The notes: generated by a model not told the origin, from the sequence alone. A DNA stretch of 64,000 bases from Pogonophryne albipinna (GCA_028583405.1 CM053253.1:6846451-6910450), one strand, 5' to 3'. Shown: positions 37,287-55,652, numbered from the stretch's first letter. Program-made: numbers and translations.

Positions 37287-37869
37287 CAGGGGTGTCAAAC
37301 TCAAATACACAGTGGGCCAAAATAAAAAAATCGGCACAAGTCGAGGGCCGGACTGGTTCAATGTCTATTGCAAAACGTATTGAAATGAACTTATTGCACA
37401 TATTCAACCTGGAACTAACACAGCTTAAATGATTGCCTATAAAAACAACATTAAACATTAAATAATCAGTTGCATTCATTTCTTATGGCTCTATCTGCAG
37501 AGTCATTTCTTATGATTACATTTTTCCACAGGCCAACAACAGCTTCAACAAAACTATTTCCCTCTAAGAACAAACCAAACATGCCCTGTTGTCTCAAGAA
37601 ACAAAGTGCAGAAGGAAACATCCATGTTAACTCAGTGTGCTGCTCTGTGATGCTAGTTCAAGCAGATACTTGGCATCTCATCTTGGGTGCAGGTTCATCA
37701 ATGTTTGGGCTCAGGCTCTGAGCGGAGGAGACCCTCAGGATTAAGTGAAGGTGTGCGTGCAACATACCGGCGGGCCAGATCTAATAGTATTTAGAAATTA
37801 TCCTGCGGGCCGAAATTAAATCCACCAAGGGCCTGATTTGGGCCCCGGGCCTTGAGTTTGACACATGTG
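37287..37869. mobile_element. hAT-like element (CAGGGGTGTCAAACTCAA ends)
   Basis: The left end CAGGGGTGTCAAACTCAA and the right end TTGAGTTTGACACATGTG are inverted. The flanks CCTCACAG and CCTTACAT match at six of eight positions, a decayed target duplication. Inside are GGGCCGGACTGG and GCGGGCCGAAATTAAA words typical of this fish family. A second terminus of the family is at 13313. Confidence 0.65.
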
Positions 37870-38528
37870 CCTTACATAAATGCAAAAATGAAAATGCAAA
37901 TATTGGAATTCAGCAATATTATTTGTTTCTAAACAATGAATATTAAGTAGAAAATAATGATGGTGTTCACGCCGACGCGAGCAGATATAAGGGTTACCAT
38001 CGTAATCTTATAAGTTTTGCATGTAAGCATGCTAACATTTGCTCATTACTACTGAACACAGGGAAAGCTGAGGGAAGTTTTTATTCAAGAACTCTACAAA
38101 TTGAAATGTTGGAATGATGAAAAGTAAAGGGATCAGCAAACGTATAATGATTCATCCTGAGGGGACCATGAATGTGTGGAACAAAGTTTAAAATTACTCC
38201 AATGGTTGTTGAGATATTTCAATACATAAATAAATGTCAACTTGCTGGTGGTGCTACAGGGAAGGTCAGGGGATCACCAACATGTTTGCGTGATGGACCA
38301 AAGTACACTGACAGACAGAAACCAACCCTGCCCACTTTTAAAGATGCGACAAAGCTATAAATCAAACTGGATTAAACGTCATGGTGCAAAGTGTCTCGGA
38401 CACGGTGTGCAGACGTCTCGTCTCGGTTGTCATTTTCTCTGAGAACTGATGATATGTGTCTCTGTGACAAAGATCAGACACATTTCACAACTCACTCGTC
38501 TGCTTGCCTGTCCTGTGGTGAGGGGACA

Positions 38529-38541
38529 AGGTCAAAGGGCA
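38529..38541 (+). promoter_or_regulatory. Candidate PPAR response element (DR1)
   Basis: AGGTCA-A-AGGGCA matches the DR1 consensus AGGTCAAAGGTCA at 12 of 13 positions. It lies 713 bp upstream of the g0s2 start codon, just before a CA tract. G0S2 is an established PPAR target in mammals. Binding is inferred. Confidence 0.5.
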
Positions 38542-38558
38542 GGGAGTTTCAGATGGGG

Positions 38559-38560
<2 letters not shown>

Positions 38561-38634
<74 letters not shown>

Positions 38635-38729
38635 TAGGCTATTTTTATTATATGTACAGCACTTTGGCTCGACCAAAAATCGTTTATAAATGCTATATAA
38701 ATAAAACTTGATTTGATTGATTTGATTTG

Positions 38730-38813
<84 letters not shown>
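38561..38813. repeat. Two (CA)n microsatellites
   Basis: CA tracts at 38561-38630 and 38733-38813 in the same polarity, separated by about 100 bp of a retroelement-like tail, roughly 440-690 bp upstream of the g0s2 start codon. Confidence 0.97.
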
Positions 38814-38815
<2 letters not shown>

Positions 38816-39253
38816 ATGTTAACCCTCTCACACGACCTCATGGTCAGCTCCATGGTCAGATCAGCTCAGGACAGCATGATGTATCTGCATCTGCTTTTCA
38901 CCTACAGGGAAGATTGGCTTCACTTCTTAGAGACCCATGCCCTTTTACCCAAACAAAGCCCTGAACTCCAAAAGCATTGTAAGCAAGCCTCATGAAGCCG
39001 TCACCACTGTGGGAGGTGGCCTGGCTCCACTTGGGTTTAAATGGCAAGATCTGCCTTCATCTCTCTGCCTGTGAATTCCTGACTTGGCCGAACATTAAGA
39101 CAAAGCATTTTCTTCTCCAAAAAGAGTTTGGAGTGTGTGACAAAGTGAGTACGCATATCAAGTATCCAAAAGATAGTTCTCTGACAGTTTTCTCTAACAA
39201 ACTTCTGTCTTTTTATTCTCTTTCTTTGTCCTTCTCTTACAAAGCATCACACT

Positions 39254-39595
39254 ATGGAAACCATTCGAGAGATCATCCCGTTTGCTAAGGAGATGCTGAC
39301 CCAGAGGCCCAGCCTCAGCATGCTGAAGCTCTACATGCTGGGCTCCTCTCTGGTGGTGCTGGGAGTCGTGGGAGGACTGGTGGAAATTGTTCTCCTGCCG
39401 TTTGGGGAGCAGGAAACTGTTGAGGACGCTCCAGGAGAGCTCATCATGGAGAAGAACGAGAAGGAGAAGAAGCCAGACATGACCGCGGTCAGCCCTGAAG
39501 AGGATGACGTGTACGAGACGGAGCTGATGGAGGCCAAGGCCAAACACCTGGTGATGGGCCGGAGGAGAAGCTCCATCCGCTTACTTGGTTCTTAA
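39254..39595 (+). CDS. g0s2: G0/G1 switch protein 2 (ATGL inhibitor)
   Basis: Small lipid-droplet protein that inhibits adipose triglyceride lipase and so blocks triacylglycerol breakdown. The 113-aa CDS is uninterrupted (human protein 103 aa). The N-terminus METIREIIPFAKEML matches the human METVQELIPLAKEMM pattern. A hydrophobic stretch (about 26-52, KLYMLGSSLVVLGVVGGL) is the ATGL-binding and membrane segment. The C-terminal half is charged (many Glu/Lys) and diverges, ending RRRSSIRLLGS. A 5'UTR intron is likely: donor at 39144/39145 and a pyrimidine-rich acceptor ending ACAAAG at 39244, as expected from the two-exon human gene. Downstream of camk1g, as in human 1q32. An AATAAA lies at 39850-39855. 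Confidence 0.95.
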   Translation: METIREIIPFAKEMLTQRPSLSMLKLYMLGSSLVVLGVVGGLVEIVLLPFGEQETVEDAPGELIMEKNEKEKKPDMTAVSPEEDDVYETELMEAKAKHLVMGRRRSSIRLLGS

Positions 39596-39849
39596 GGAAA
39601 CCCTCCTCTACTGGTGTAAATGGACACAACACTTAAAAATGTTAATGGTAATGGTGCTAAATTAAATCACCACGTTGAACTTGTCACTTTGTACTCGTTT
39701 TTTTTATTTCAGATTTGGTTAAACATGAAAGAAATGATATAGACTGCAGGCTAATGTCTGGCTGCTGGGCAGCAGATACTTGTGGATGTGACTTGATGAA
39801 TGTGTTGGGAAAAAATTGAATGTGTGTGATTAAATTCGTTTTGCACTCG

Positions 39850-39855
39850 AATAAA
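39850..39855 (+). promoter_or_regulatory. Probable g0s2 poly(A) signal
   Basis: Canonical AATAAA 255 nt after the g0s2 stop codon and the first such hexamer downstream of it. Confidence 0.6.
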
Positions 39856-40578
39856 GCTATTTTTCAGCTAGCAACTCAATCAGGTCTTATTTTAGAGTGG
39901 TACTTTGTACATGTTGCAAGAAGATCAAATAGATGTATAATAAAGAATAGATTGTACATAAAAATACTCAATTACAGGTTAGAGACTTACATTTTGTTCC
40001 TTACTTATGTAAAGGATGTAAATATTGTGATCGAAACGTAGGCCTTCTTGAAGTATGAAAAGTAAAAGTACACATTTTGCAGAAAATGTATTCCTGTCAG
40101 CATAGATATAAATCAAATAATAGAGGATGATGTGTTTAGTTGTTCAATATTTATAATCCGGATGTGTTATTTTTCTAAAGTGGCCCATTCTGCATAATGA
40201 AAACGTTTGTTACGTTAAGAATATTTGGCTGATTGATCTTCAGCAACGCAAATGTGATCCAAAAAGTAACTCAAATGTGTAACTCAAGCAATTAGACGAA
40301 TAGTGTAAACATTAGTACAGTAACTGAATAAAACTACCATCATGTCATCACTGTCCACTAGTCACTGACAGATTGACAGTGTGTGTAATTCTACAAACAA
40401 CCACTAGATGGCGGCAGTAAATACATATTGGGTTCATTTCAACATCCGCAAACCGGAAACGACGAAATAGATCCTTGTTTACTAACCGCGGCTAAAACTG
40501 CCGTCGAAGAAATTAATGTTTGGTTACGATAGAATTAAATTACTTAACTCCAACGAGAAACAGTACACCAAATAAGAT
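39856..40578. other. g0s2-taf8 intergenic region
   Basis: No gene seen. AAGTATGAAAAGTAAAAGTAC (about 40051) and following AGTAACTC words belong to the CAGTGGTGG-type repeat family, here without intact ends. CCGGAAAC at 40453-40460, 126 bp upstream of the taf8 start codon, is an ETS-type site that fits a TATA-less housekeeping promoter. Confidence 0.45.
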
Positions 40579-47453
<6,875 letters not shown>

Positions 47454-47653
47454 GCTCTTTATGAACCACAGACTCTCAGTTGCCATAGCGATCAGTGTCG
47501 ATGGGACCAGCACTGCTGTTTGATTTTTGTATACCGACGGACTTCTATTGAAGAGATCTTTTTTGTTTCCATTTTTCAGCAAGAACTCACTTTGTCAAAA
47601 AAAATTGTAAGCAACATCACGGTGTAAAATACAAACAATACAGTCATTTTGTG

Positions 47654-47659
47654 AATAAA
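47654..47659 (+). promoter_or_regulatory. Probable taf8 poly(A) signal
   Basis: AATAAA (in GTGAATAAAG) 200 nt after the taf8 stop codon and 158 bp before the pifo stop codon on the other strand. Confidence 0.65.
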
Positions 47660-47816
47660 GAAAAAATAAGCTTCTATATCCTTTTTTCCTCTTTATATAT
47701 CCATCATTTTCTGACAACAGTTACAACCATTACATTGTTGGTAAATATTTAGTTTAAAACATTTGAAAAAGGAAACTTCTTAAGTCAATAATGGCATTTG
47801 TCAATTAACTTTACAA

Positions 47817-49656
47817 TTAATAGTACAGACTCAGGTAGGCCACTCTCCTTCTGTGCTTCATGAACTCCTTTTCATTGTTTAGCTGAAACACAATAATTAC
47901 ATGTTGTTACATTCAGGGTATAGGTTGTGAGAAAAAAAAGATGACATTATAGTATGTCGAAATAATCAATAAAAAACTCATAGTATGGTAGTTTGTAAAA
48001 AAAAGAAAAGTCATAGTATGGTATGTCAAAATAACTCATAGTACTATAGTATGTTGAAAAAAACGCCGTTGAATCTATCTGAAAAAAGTCATAGTATAAT
48101 ATGTCGAAAAACATCCAGTATTCCTGGATTTAGCTGGGATATGGTAAAGCACAATGAAAATGCCTCTATTAGTATATTTTGACATTTTGGAGTCAAGACT
48201 TTACCTTCACTCTGAGGGACTTCTTCTCTATCTGAGGCAGTCTGGACCAATCAGGGCTCCCGAAGCACATCGGCCAGCTCACCTTCCTGTCAGTCACCGC
48301 ATCGTGAGCGTAGGTCCCAGGCCTGTATCAAACATCTGTCATCTCAGTTCATCACTGTCAAGCGTGTAATTGTGTGTGTGTGTGTGTGTGTTACCCTGGG
48401 CTGTCCTTGGCTGTACACAACATGGTTTTGAACCTCTGTGTGGTCGAGGCGAAAGGGGTTTTGCCAGGAGGGGGGACTCTGGAGTAGCTTTGATCCTGCT
48501 GGTACTGCAGTGGGGAAGGGGTCGCTGTCTGGGGGTAGAATATGTAAGAAATAAAATAAACGTAACATATTCGATGGGTATTCCAGCCTCGTAGCACCAT
48601 ACTTGAAACTGGGGGAATCCCAAGAACATAATTGTAGTAGTTGTGTTTGATATCTCCTGGTGTTGTTTGAGGACGTTAGTTTATGTGGTTATTGGACAGG
48701 CATTCACATTTATAATCTAATTGAAAAATTACTTAAATTCAATAAAAGAGGTTTGTCTTATTAGTGTAGTAATAAAAGCTGATATAGATTTGGAGTCACT
48801 GGGTCACATGACGTGGAAGGTATTGGGAAACAAAAATGTTATTCTATTGAAATATATATTATGTAAAATCAATGACACACCAGTAATCCAAAAACCTGTT
48901 CCGCATAAGAAATATTATTTTATCTTAGCATACATTTAACATTAAGTTTGTGTTTGTGAAACCAATTAAGAAGACAATATGTCTTAAAGGCCTATCCAAT
49001 TTAAACCCAACCTCAGTTCTGTCTTCTTCTTTTTAGCAATAATGGATGTTCATGGTGGTAGCCTAAGTTTGCTTACAAAACACACAAAGAGCTTATGAAA
49101 TATGATACTTTGCTAAAAATGTAAACAGTAAAGCTGAAAGTAATAATAATAAAAAATGGCGGAGAGCCCCCTTATGGTAAAACCCTCATTGGAGGTGAAT
49201 ATGTACCTGGCTGCAGGGCGGAAAGCGAGCTGCAGTCCTCGCAGACAGACTGTATCCTTTCTTACTGCCCGGTGTCTTCTGTAGATCATACACTATGGTG
49301 CCGTACTGCAAATAAATGGAAATATAATATTAATGGAAGGAGCTATATAAATAAAATGTATTACAATACACGTTAACATGATGGAACAAACCAGCAAATT
49401 ATTGTTTAAAACATTTTGAGTTTGTATATATATTTTTTTTAAAGGACAATTTATTATGCGTGAAAATATGTAAAAATCATGGTAAAAATAAGCAGATGAC
49501 ACAGACCTCGTGGTTGTCATAGCTGCCGGGGCCGATGTGCGGCACTTCCGGTCGTACCATATGGTTTCCCAGCCGGTCTGGTGCAAAATTTCCGGAGAAA
49601 AGTTTCCTGTCCTGGGAGGTGCCGAAGCAGACTCCCTGAATTGGAGCTTCTGACAT
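47817..49656 (-). CDS. pifo: Pitchfork (PIFO / CIMAP3), ciliary protein
   Basis: Cilium-associated protein; in mammals pitchfork acts at the basal body in cilia disassembly and is found in motile ciliated cells. Minus-strand exons in transcript order: 49656-49507, 49305-49207, 48528-48395, 48322-48205, 47882-47817. The total of 567 nt gives 188 aa against 191 in human. Diagnostic matches are GTSQDRKLFSGNF (human GTCQQRKLFPHF), PHIGPGSYDNHEYG, YDLQKTPGSKKGYSLSARTA (human YDLSKIPTSIKGYTLGARTA), SPGPGTY, WPMCFGSPDWSRLP and the C-terminal KHRRRVAYLSLYY. The PGPGTY-type motifs recur in microtubule-inner ciliary proteins. It converges with taf8, and its promoter is squeezed behind the atp6ap1 3' end. 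Very confident in identity. Confidence 0.95.
47940..48115. repeat. Degenerate tandem repeat (CATAGTATGGTATGTC)
   Basis: Several imperfect copies of TCATAGTATGGTATGTCGAAAAA run through the last pifo intron. Related words (AGTCAGACTTTATAGTATGTC) occur at about 46740-46830 in the last taf8 intron, so the same repeat sits in both converging genes. Confidence 0.6.
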
Positions 49657-49730
49657 TTTAGAAACAACTTGTGGGAAAGAAAATGGTGAAAAACAAGAAA
49701 CTATAAGTAGAATTACGCTCCCAGGCTTTT

Positions 49731-49787
49731 AGCAACGTCTCCACTAGCAATGACGTTGTTGTGTTTTGACATTGCAACTATGGCAAC
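49731..49787. promoter_or_regulatory. RFX X-box-like half sites in the pifo promoter
   Basis: Within 75-131 bp upstream of the pifo start codon lie AGCAAC (49731-49736), GTCTCC-ACT-AGCAAT (49737-49751, 10 of 12 positions of GTNRCC-N3-RGYAAC) and GGCAAC (49782-49787). A TGACGT (CRE half site) starts at 49751. Ciliary genes are commonly RFX-driven. No perfect X-box is present. Confidence 0.35.
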
Positions 49788-49898
49788 CGAACTGTTACGT
49801 TAATTGACGCAAATTCATGGAGTTTCCTACTTGTGAAAAATAACACATTCGGATATCTGCATTAAAACAACCGATTTACACCAAGATTTACAGATATC

Positions 49899-49904
49899 TT
49901 TATT
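49899..49904 (-). promoter_or_regulatory. Probable atp6ap1 poly(A) signal
   Basis: TTTATT on the plus strand, which reads AATAAA on the minus strand, 765 nt downstream of the atp6ap1 stop codon. It would place the atp6ap1 mRNA end about 220 bp from the pifo start codon. Confidence 0.5.
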
Positions 49905-50668
49905 TTCAATTAGGGACAATTTACAAGTCAAGGCAATTGCACATTCAAAGGTTTAACACAAGCAGAAGTGAGGCACTATTATTCTTTGATGAACCTGAAG
50001 CAATTGAGTAAACTTTGAAGATAATCATTAGACGTGTTTTTTACATAAATAAATTACTCAAGAAGAAATATTTGAATTACTTTGTGGCACTTGAGTTGGA
50101 TTTGTCTGCTAGTAGCAACATAACTACATCCAAGGTTCATTATTAACATACCTTTCCAAGGCAATTCCAAAAGTCACAAACATAAATGTACTCTTTATAT
50201 ACAGGCACTTCTTTTTCATAACCAGTAATCTTGCAAATTACAGTTACGTTGAAAAAAAAAAAGTTAAGAGGTCTGATACGGTCCTACAGCATCAAGCATC
50301 ACATTCATGTTGGCACAGAATACATTCTCTGGTTTTGAGAAATTATTGCTTATCATTTTAAGGTAAATAATTCTGGCCAACAGTGGCACAAAAACCTATT
50401 TTAGCAAATGCACTTCTCATCAACTAGGAAAAAAGGAGTATCCTCTTTGGCACTGGTGGAGGTGAAATAAAAATGTGCTTTGCAAGATAACCGTATCCAA
50501 AAGACAGCTGTGGAAGGATTCAGGATAGAAAATGACAGAAGAGAAATTCAGAGTAAAGATTTGAACAAATATATTCAAAGAAAAAGGCCAAAAAACAGCA
50601 ACATGACAAGGAGGGAGTCTCCTAGGAGGCACTGAAGGACAGAGGAGTGTGTGTGTTTGAGGAATGAT

Positions 50669-53600
50669 TCACTCTGTCTGAGGCACTGAAATCGAAGGAC
50701 CTTTGGGGTCGTCGAACCGATCCATTGTGTTGAGCTGCATGATCATGTGCATACCGTACACAAAAATCCACAGCATGAGCAGTGAGGTAATCAGGCCCAT
50801 CCAGATCCCCGCGGTGAAGAAGCCGGCACAGTCGCTGGCGTAGGAGAAGTTTGTTCCGTTGGCCAAACCGAAACCCTGAATCTGTATCGTAAAAAACATC
50901 AATGAACAAGACTCAAGAGACACCTGAACACACCATTAAAAAAGAATTTGATGCACTGCTGCAGAAAATCTAAGGCTGTAAAAGCAATATATTTGTACCT
51001 GGAAGTCGACAAAGTTGAGCCTCCACTGTGTGGTGTTCTTGTTGTTGTTGCTGCTCGGCACCAGCAGGGTGTCTCTGAAGCTGGTGACGGACTGGCAGTG
51101 GAAGGAGTACTCTGCAGGCGCATAGATGTTGCGTCTCCCGATGTAAGACGCAGTGAGATCTTTCAACTGCAGCTGCACAGAGTCCAACGTGAACCAGTTT
51201 CGTGCGGACACCTTGTAGAGCCGTTGACTCATGGCAAAACTGGAGATAAACAGGAATGTATATTAATGACAGCATGTGTGTAAAATGTTGAGAAATGACT
51301 GTTCCTTTCTATAAATATATGGTAGTGGTGGTATCAAAAAAGGACAGACAACTGAGACAGACAGTAATAGCACTAACCCTGGCTCTATTACATTGAACTC
51401 ATTTAATGTTTCAGAGATGAATTCTATCCTTTCCAATATTACATTTTGTTATTATTAGAAAGGATCTGAAACAGAAACTCTGTGCAAACGGTTACCATGA
51501 AAGAGAAATACTTAGGACAGCATTTCCCAGTGGCTTAACAGAAGTGTTACGCTTATTTGCTCTCATTTTTAAAAATCTCTGTAATTAAAGTGTACAACAA
51601 TTATTTATTGAGGGGAATGTGGGACTTTTTTTTGGAAAATGACAACAAAAAGACACGTTTTTACCCTTTTGTTACAGTACTGACAAAACAAACATGCTAA
51701 CGGGTGAGCTTTTGAGGAGATGGATGGATTTGTGACCTTTGGGAAAAGATGGAATAACAGTTTCCAGTTTTTGTGCTAAGCTAATTAGCTACTGTCTGTA
51801 GCAACATCGTCATCAGACTATTGATAAGAACGAGTTCCCAAAGCATTTGACACTTTTTTGAAATGATAAATGTATTGTCTTACCGTAGTATGTGGCCTGA
51901 TGCATAGGTCAGGACAAGCCTAGAGTCAGAAAAGAAGAATACATTTAAAATGCCTTGTTTCATTTGAATAAAAGGAAACTGTTCTTTTGACTTGACATAA
52001 AAACATGGCAGCATGCCGGGCGGCCATCTCACAGTGAGTTGCTGCCGTTGCAAATGGATCCGTCCAGCGATGGCGTCTGTGCAGCGAGGTCGATCCATTC
52101 GCCTGTGAGGCTGATGTTGAGATTCTGAGACCAGAGCATGATGCAGGGGTTCCCGGTCACATTAAACATGATGGGCTCTTTGACTGTGGACTCCACGGCC
52201 TGCAGCAGGGACCGGCCCACAGCCTGCTGAGACATGGACCTCTCTGGAATCACCTGTAGGGACAATCACAATCTAAATCCTTTATTTAACCCGGGTGAAA
52301 TAAGGTTTTGGGACAGTAGCTCTACTTTGATTGGGAAAAAATGAAGGATTATTAAAAAATAGAATACAAATATTGATATAAACACAAGGAGGGAGAGTAA
52401 GAATGTGCAAAACAAATTAAAAGCTATTTAACCCTTAGATGCACGAGTGACTGGACCCTACACTCTTCCATAAGTGGGTCAAAAAGGACCCGTATTAGAA
52501 TAATATGTGTTTTTATGCCATTTGTCATTTTGGTTAAGAAAAATCACTTGTATAATATTTAGCATTATATTTTGGTTCACACTAGAAATATTTTACATTT
52601 AATTTTTCACTATTTATAATTTTAGAAAAAATTGTTACATTTTGAAAAAAAAACGAAATTCCATAGAAAATGCATGCGGGTCATTTTTGACCCACTTATG
52701 GAAGCTTGGGGTAGTAATACAAAAACTACAATTTCTTAAAATTTAAATGTAAAAGTTGAATGGCATGATATCCAAAACATGTTTTTGAGGAATAGCTGGA
52801 ATATGAAATGATAACCAAATGTAATTACAAAGATACTTCAAGAAAACCACCGGGTCAAAAAATACCCACTTATGCATCTGAGGGTTAAGAATAATATCTC
52901 AATGCTTTATATCTGTATATGTTGTTGGATAAATATATAAATCAGTAAAATGTATGGTAAGTCTGGAACACGATGTGCTCGTAGAAATATCTTACTCGTG
53001 AGGGCTGGAGTCCCGTGTACATCGCAGTGAAATGGACACCTTTATCTTTCATGATACTCAAAACCTCCCCAATAATTCCATCTGTTGAAAGCAAAATACA
53101 CTTGAGTTACACAGTCGGAAATATACTTTGAAATAAGCGGAATACTGATTATTTTACACTATTCTTTACAAACGTACCATTTTCATGCAGGACTTCCTTG
53201 CAAGACTTTTCCAAGCTATAAAAACAGTATAAATGTTAATTTTCACAGAGTCAGAAAAGACTGTTTATCTTCCATAGATTGGGATGCTGCACAAGTCTTA
53301 CCCGGTGCAGTAGGGGAGATTGATGAGCAGGAGGTTGCTGGCGGATGTGTTGATGCTGAGATGGGACAGAGTGTCTGCGTCCACGAGCACCGGAGAGACA
53401 TCCAGCTTCTCCTGCAGCAGAGCCAGCATCACAGAGGAGTCGGACCACTCTAAAGCAGGCAGCGACACTGAGGAGGGGGAAGCCTGCAGTGCAGCCTGGA
53501 GAGGAGAGAGGGGAGGAATTGTACGTTTTATTAGTGTGACAAAATCCTCTTTATGTAGTAGTCATGTATGAAGTTATAAAAACCTACCTCAAGATTTTGG

Positions 53601-55536
53601 AAGGCACTGTCCTGCTTGTTTCCAAACACTCCGCCAAACAGCGTGAAGTCTTCTTTGCTTAACTAAACACAAATAAGGACAATGAAATATCAAATTCAAC
53701 AACGACATAAGCAGATAAGTGATACGATATTTGGGTTTGAGAAGTTTCAGCAATTCTAATTCAGTCAATTGTTTATCTGATTCAATGAATATCTCCTCAC
53801 AGTGTACTGGCTGTTCGCTCTGTGTGTGCTCTGAAATATAATCTGGTGTTCATAAACAGCCCTGGTTTGGTAAATGGGGACCAAATGACACTAATCAAAC
53901 ATATAAGCAACAGGGCTTTCATGCTTTGGCAAAGGGAAGGCCGTGCATAGAGAAAGGCATTGGGAGCAAGAAGCACAGTAAATACGTAGGGGGGGGGGTT
54001 GTTTGCATTGTTCCAATATAAACAACCTTTCTTCATAATCATTGACTCTACATTTAAAACAACAAAAACGGTTAAAAATCCCAATTATCACAACAATGAC
54101 GATCCACCACAGAGAACAGACCCGGACAATGTGTTAGAGAGGAACTGAGAATGGGGAAGTATTGCTGAGGCTCATTGTCACACCAGAGTGAGAAGACGGT
54201 TACACAGAGTCACATGGGACTGCAGTGCAACTACACACTGACTCATTACTACCCTGTTTTACACATTACATATCCATGAACTCTCTTTGTATTCAATGAA
54301 TATGGAAATCTAGGAACATCTAAGAATAGTCCTACTTCTCAACACCTTTCACCCATAGCCCAATATGTCTAGTGGCATATGTTATAATGTTTGTGGTAAA
54401 GAAGGAGTATAGATTTATGGTTTCAGGGACTGACCTTGTCCTGCAGGAATAGCAGCACAGTGTTGGGGCCGGAGCCAAAGGCAGAGGTGAGGTAGGCAGT
54501 CAGCTGGTCGTTGGATGTGATGTGACCAGCGGCCGGTGAGGCCAGGGGTGGCAGGCTGAACATGTAGGAAAGATTAAAAAAAAACAATGAATAAACCTAA
54601 TACAAGTTGCATAAACATTGAGTACATTCAGCATTTCAAATAATCTAATTTGGCCATCGGTCACCTATAACATGTTTTTTATTTGTGATATTTTGGTATA
54701 ATCATCAAACTTTCAGACAGTAATAATAAAGTGTAACAGTGAAGTGAACTGATTTGTTCACAGACAACTGAAATCATATATGGAAACACTAGATCTAAGT
54801 AAAGTGACTTTAAATAATTGATTTGTACTGTTATGAAAAACTAAACTCAATTATTTAGATGAAACTAAAAGTTTACTAACAGTGTATTTACATTATGTGT
54901 TGGCAAAATATAAGATATGATACAATGGTACTTATCCTGAGGAACAGCTGTGCAGCAGTTGCTATATATAATGTGTTAAGAGTGCAAATGTGTACAGTGC
55001 AAATATATATGAAAAATAACGAGCTGTTAAACATGCCAGTGTGGCACAGATCATTAGAAAGGAAATCAATTTAGATCATACTGCATCACTTAAATGTTGT
55101 ATACAGGCAACACATATATGTATTACATTGAAACTAGCCTTAAGTTAGGATATGTAACAATGTTTCCAAACTCGGGTTTCTTTTTCGAAGTTTTGTACCA
55201 TATGAAATGAAAATAATGCGTCACACCAAACGGTGCATAATTTGTTATTAAAGTTTAACCTATGCATTTAGCTAGTTTAGGTCGAGTTAGCTAGTCGAAT
55301 CTGGAAGTAGAAACAGTTAGCAACAAGTGTTAGTGTTAGCATTAGCATGACACACAGCTGGCCGGTTATGCTGTCAAAAGTAATGAATCAATAACAAAAT
55401 AAATGAAATATTACCCTTCACTGGACCACATTAGAAGTGGCACTTGAGCAGCAGAGCTCTGTGATGAAAAAAGGGCGAATAAAAGCACAAACATCGCCAT
55501 TAATCGCACTTTACTCGAGCTCCCCGAGACTGACAT
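50669..55536 (-). CDS. atp6ap1: V-ATPase accessory subunit S1 (Ac45)
   Basis: Type I membrane glycoprotein that assembles with the Vo sector of the V-ATPase and guides its assembly and acidification of lysosomal and secretory compartments. Exons in transcript order: 55536-55415, 54555-54435, 53662-53588, 53495-53302, 53215-53178, 53081-52996, 52253-52033, 51919-51884, 51239-50999, 50881-50669; 448 aa (human 470). A signal peptide covers about 1-29 ([18 protein letters not shown]). The luminal part has several N-glycosylation sequons (NVTG, NISL, NGSN, NTTQ, NGTN). The conserved C-terminal part has [11 protein letters not shown], a transmembrane helix ([20 protein letters not shown]) and the cytosolic tail [18 protein letters not shown]. 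The start after an in-frame upstream ATG was chosen to keep the signal peptide N-terminal. Head to head with gdi1. Confidence 0.96.
52428..52888. mobile_element. piggyBac-like MITE (family D), TTAA at both ends
   Basis: It starts TTAACCCTTAGATGCACGAGTG and ends CACTTATGCATCTGAGGGTTAA, inverted with three mismatches. Inside, CCATAAGTGGGTCAAAAAGG faces GACCCACTTATGG, a second inverted pair. 461 bp, non-coding, in the atp6ap1 intron between 52254 and 52995. Confidence 0.85.
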
Positions 55537-55560
55537 TTTTCCGTTTTCCGCAAAGTTCTG

Positions 55561-55570
55561 CTCACGTGAC
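55561..55570. promoter_or_regulatory. Candidate CLEAR (TFEB/TFE3) site of atp6ap1
   Basis: CTCACGTGAC (minus strand GTCACGTGAG) matches the CLEAR consensus GTCACGTGAC at nine of ten positions, 25 bp upstream of the atp6ap1 start codon. V-ATPase genes are known TFEB targets. An ETS-type CTTCCGGTT follows at 55609-55617. Confidence 0.55.
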
Positions 55571-55652
55571 GCAAACCAGCTGACAGTCATGTGCTGAAAG
55601 AAACGGACTTCCGGTTTCTTTCTTTCCTTCTGCTCTGCCCACAAGTGCAAAT

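Larger units (their letters stand above)
36676..39253. other. camk1g-g0s2 intergenic region and g0s2 promoter
   Basis: It holds a short CA tract (36815-36842), a hAT-like element (37287-37869), a DR1 motif (38529-38541), two CA microsatellites (38561-38630, 38733-38813) separated by a retroelement-like tail (GTACAGCACTTTGGC and ATAAATAAAACTTGATTTGA), and the g0s2 promoter. TTTAAAT at 39036-39042 could serve as a TATA-like box. 37880-38400 shows nothing I recognise. Confidence 0.5.

Noticed and set aside
55537..55650. Upstream in-frame ATG for atp6ap1 (frame begins MHLWAEQ)
   Set aside because: It would bury the signal peptide 38 residues inside; the ATG at 55536 puts it at the N-terminus as the family requires.
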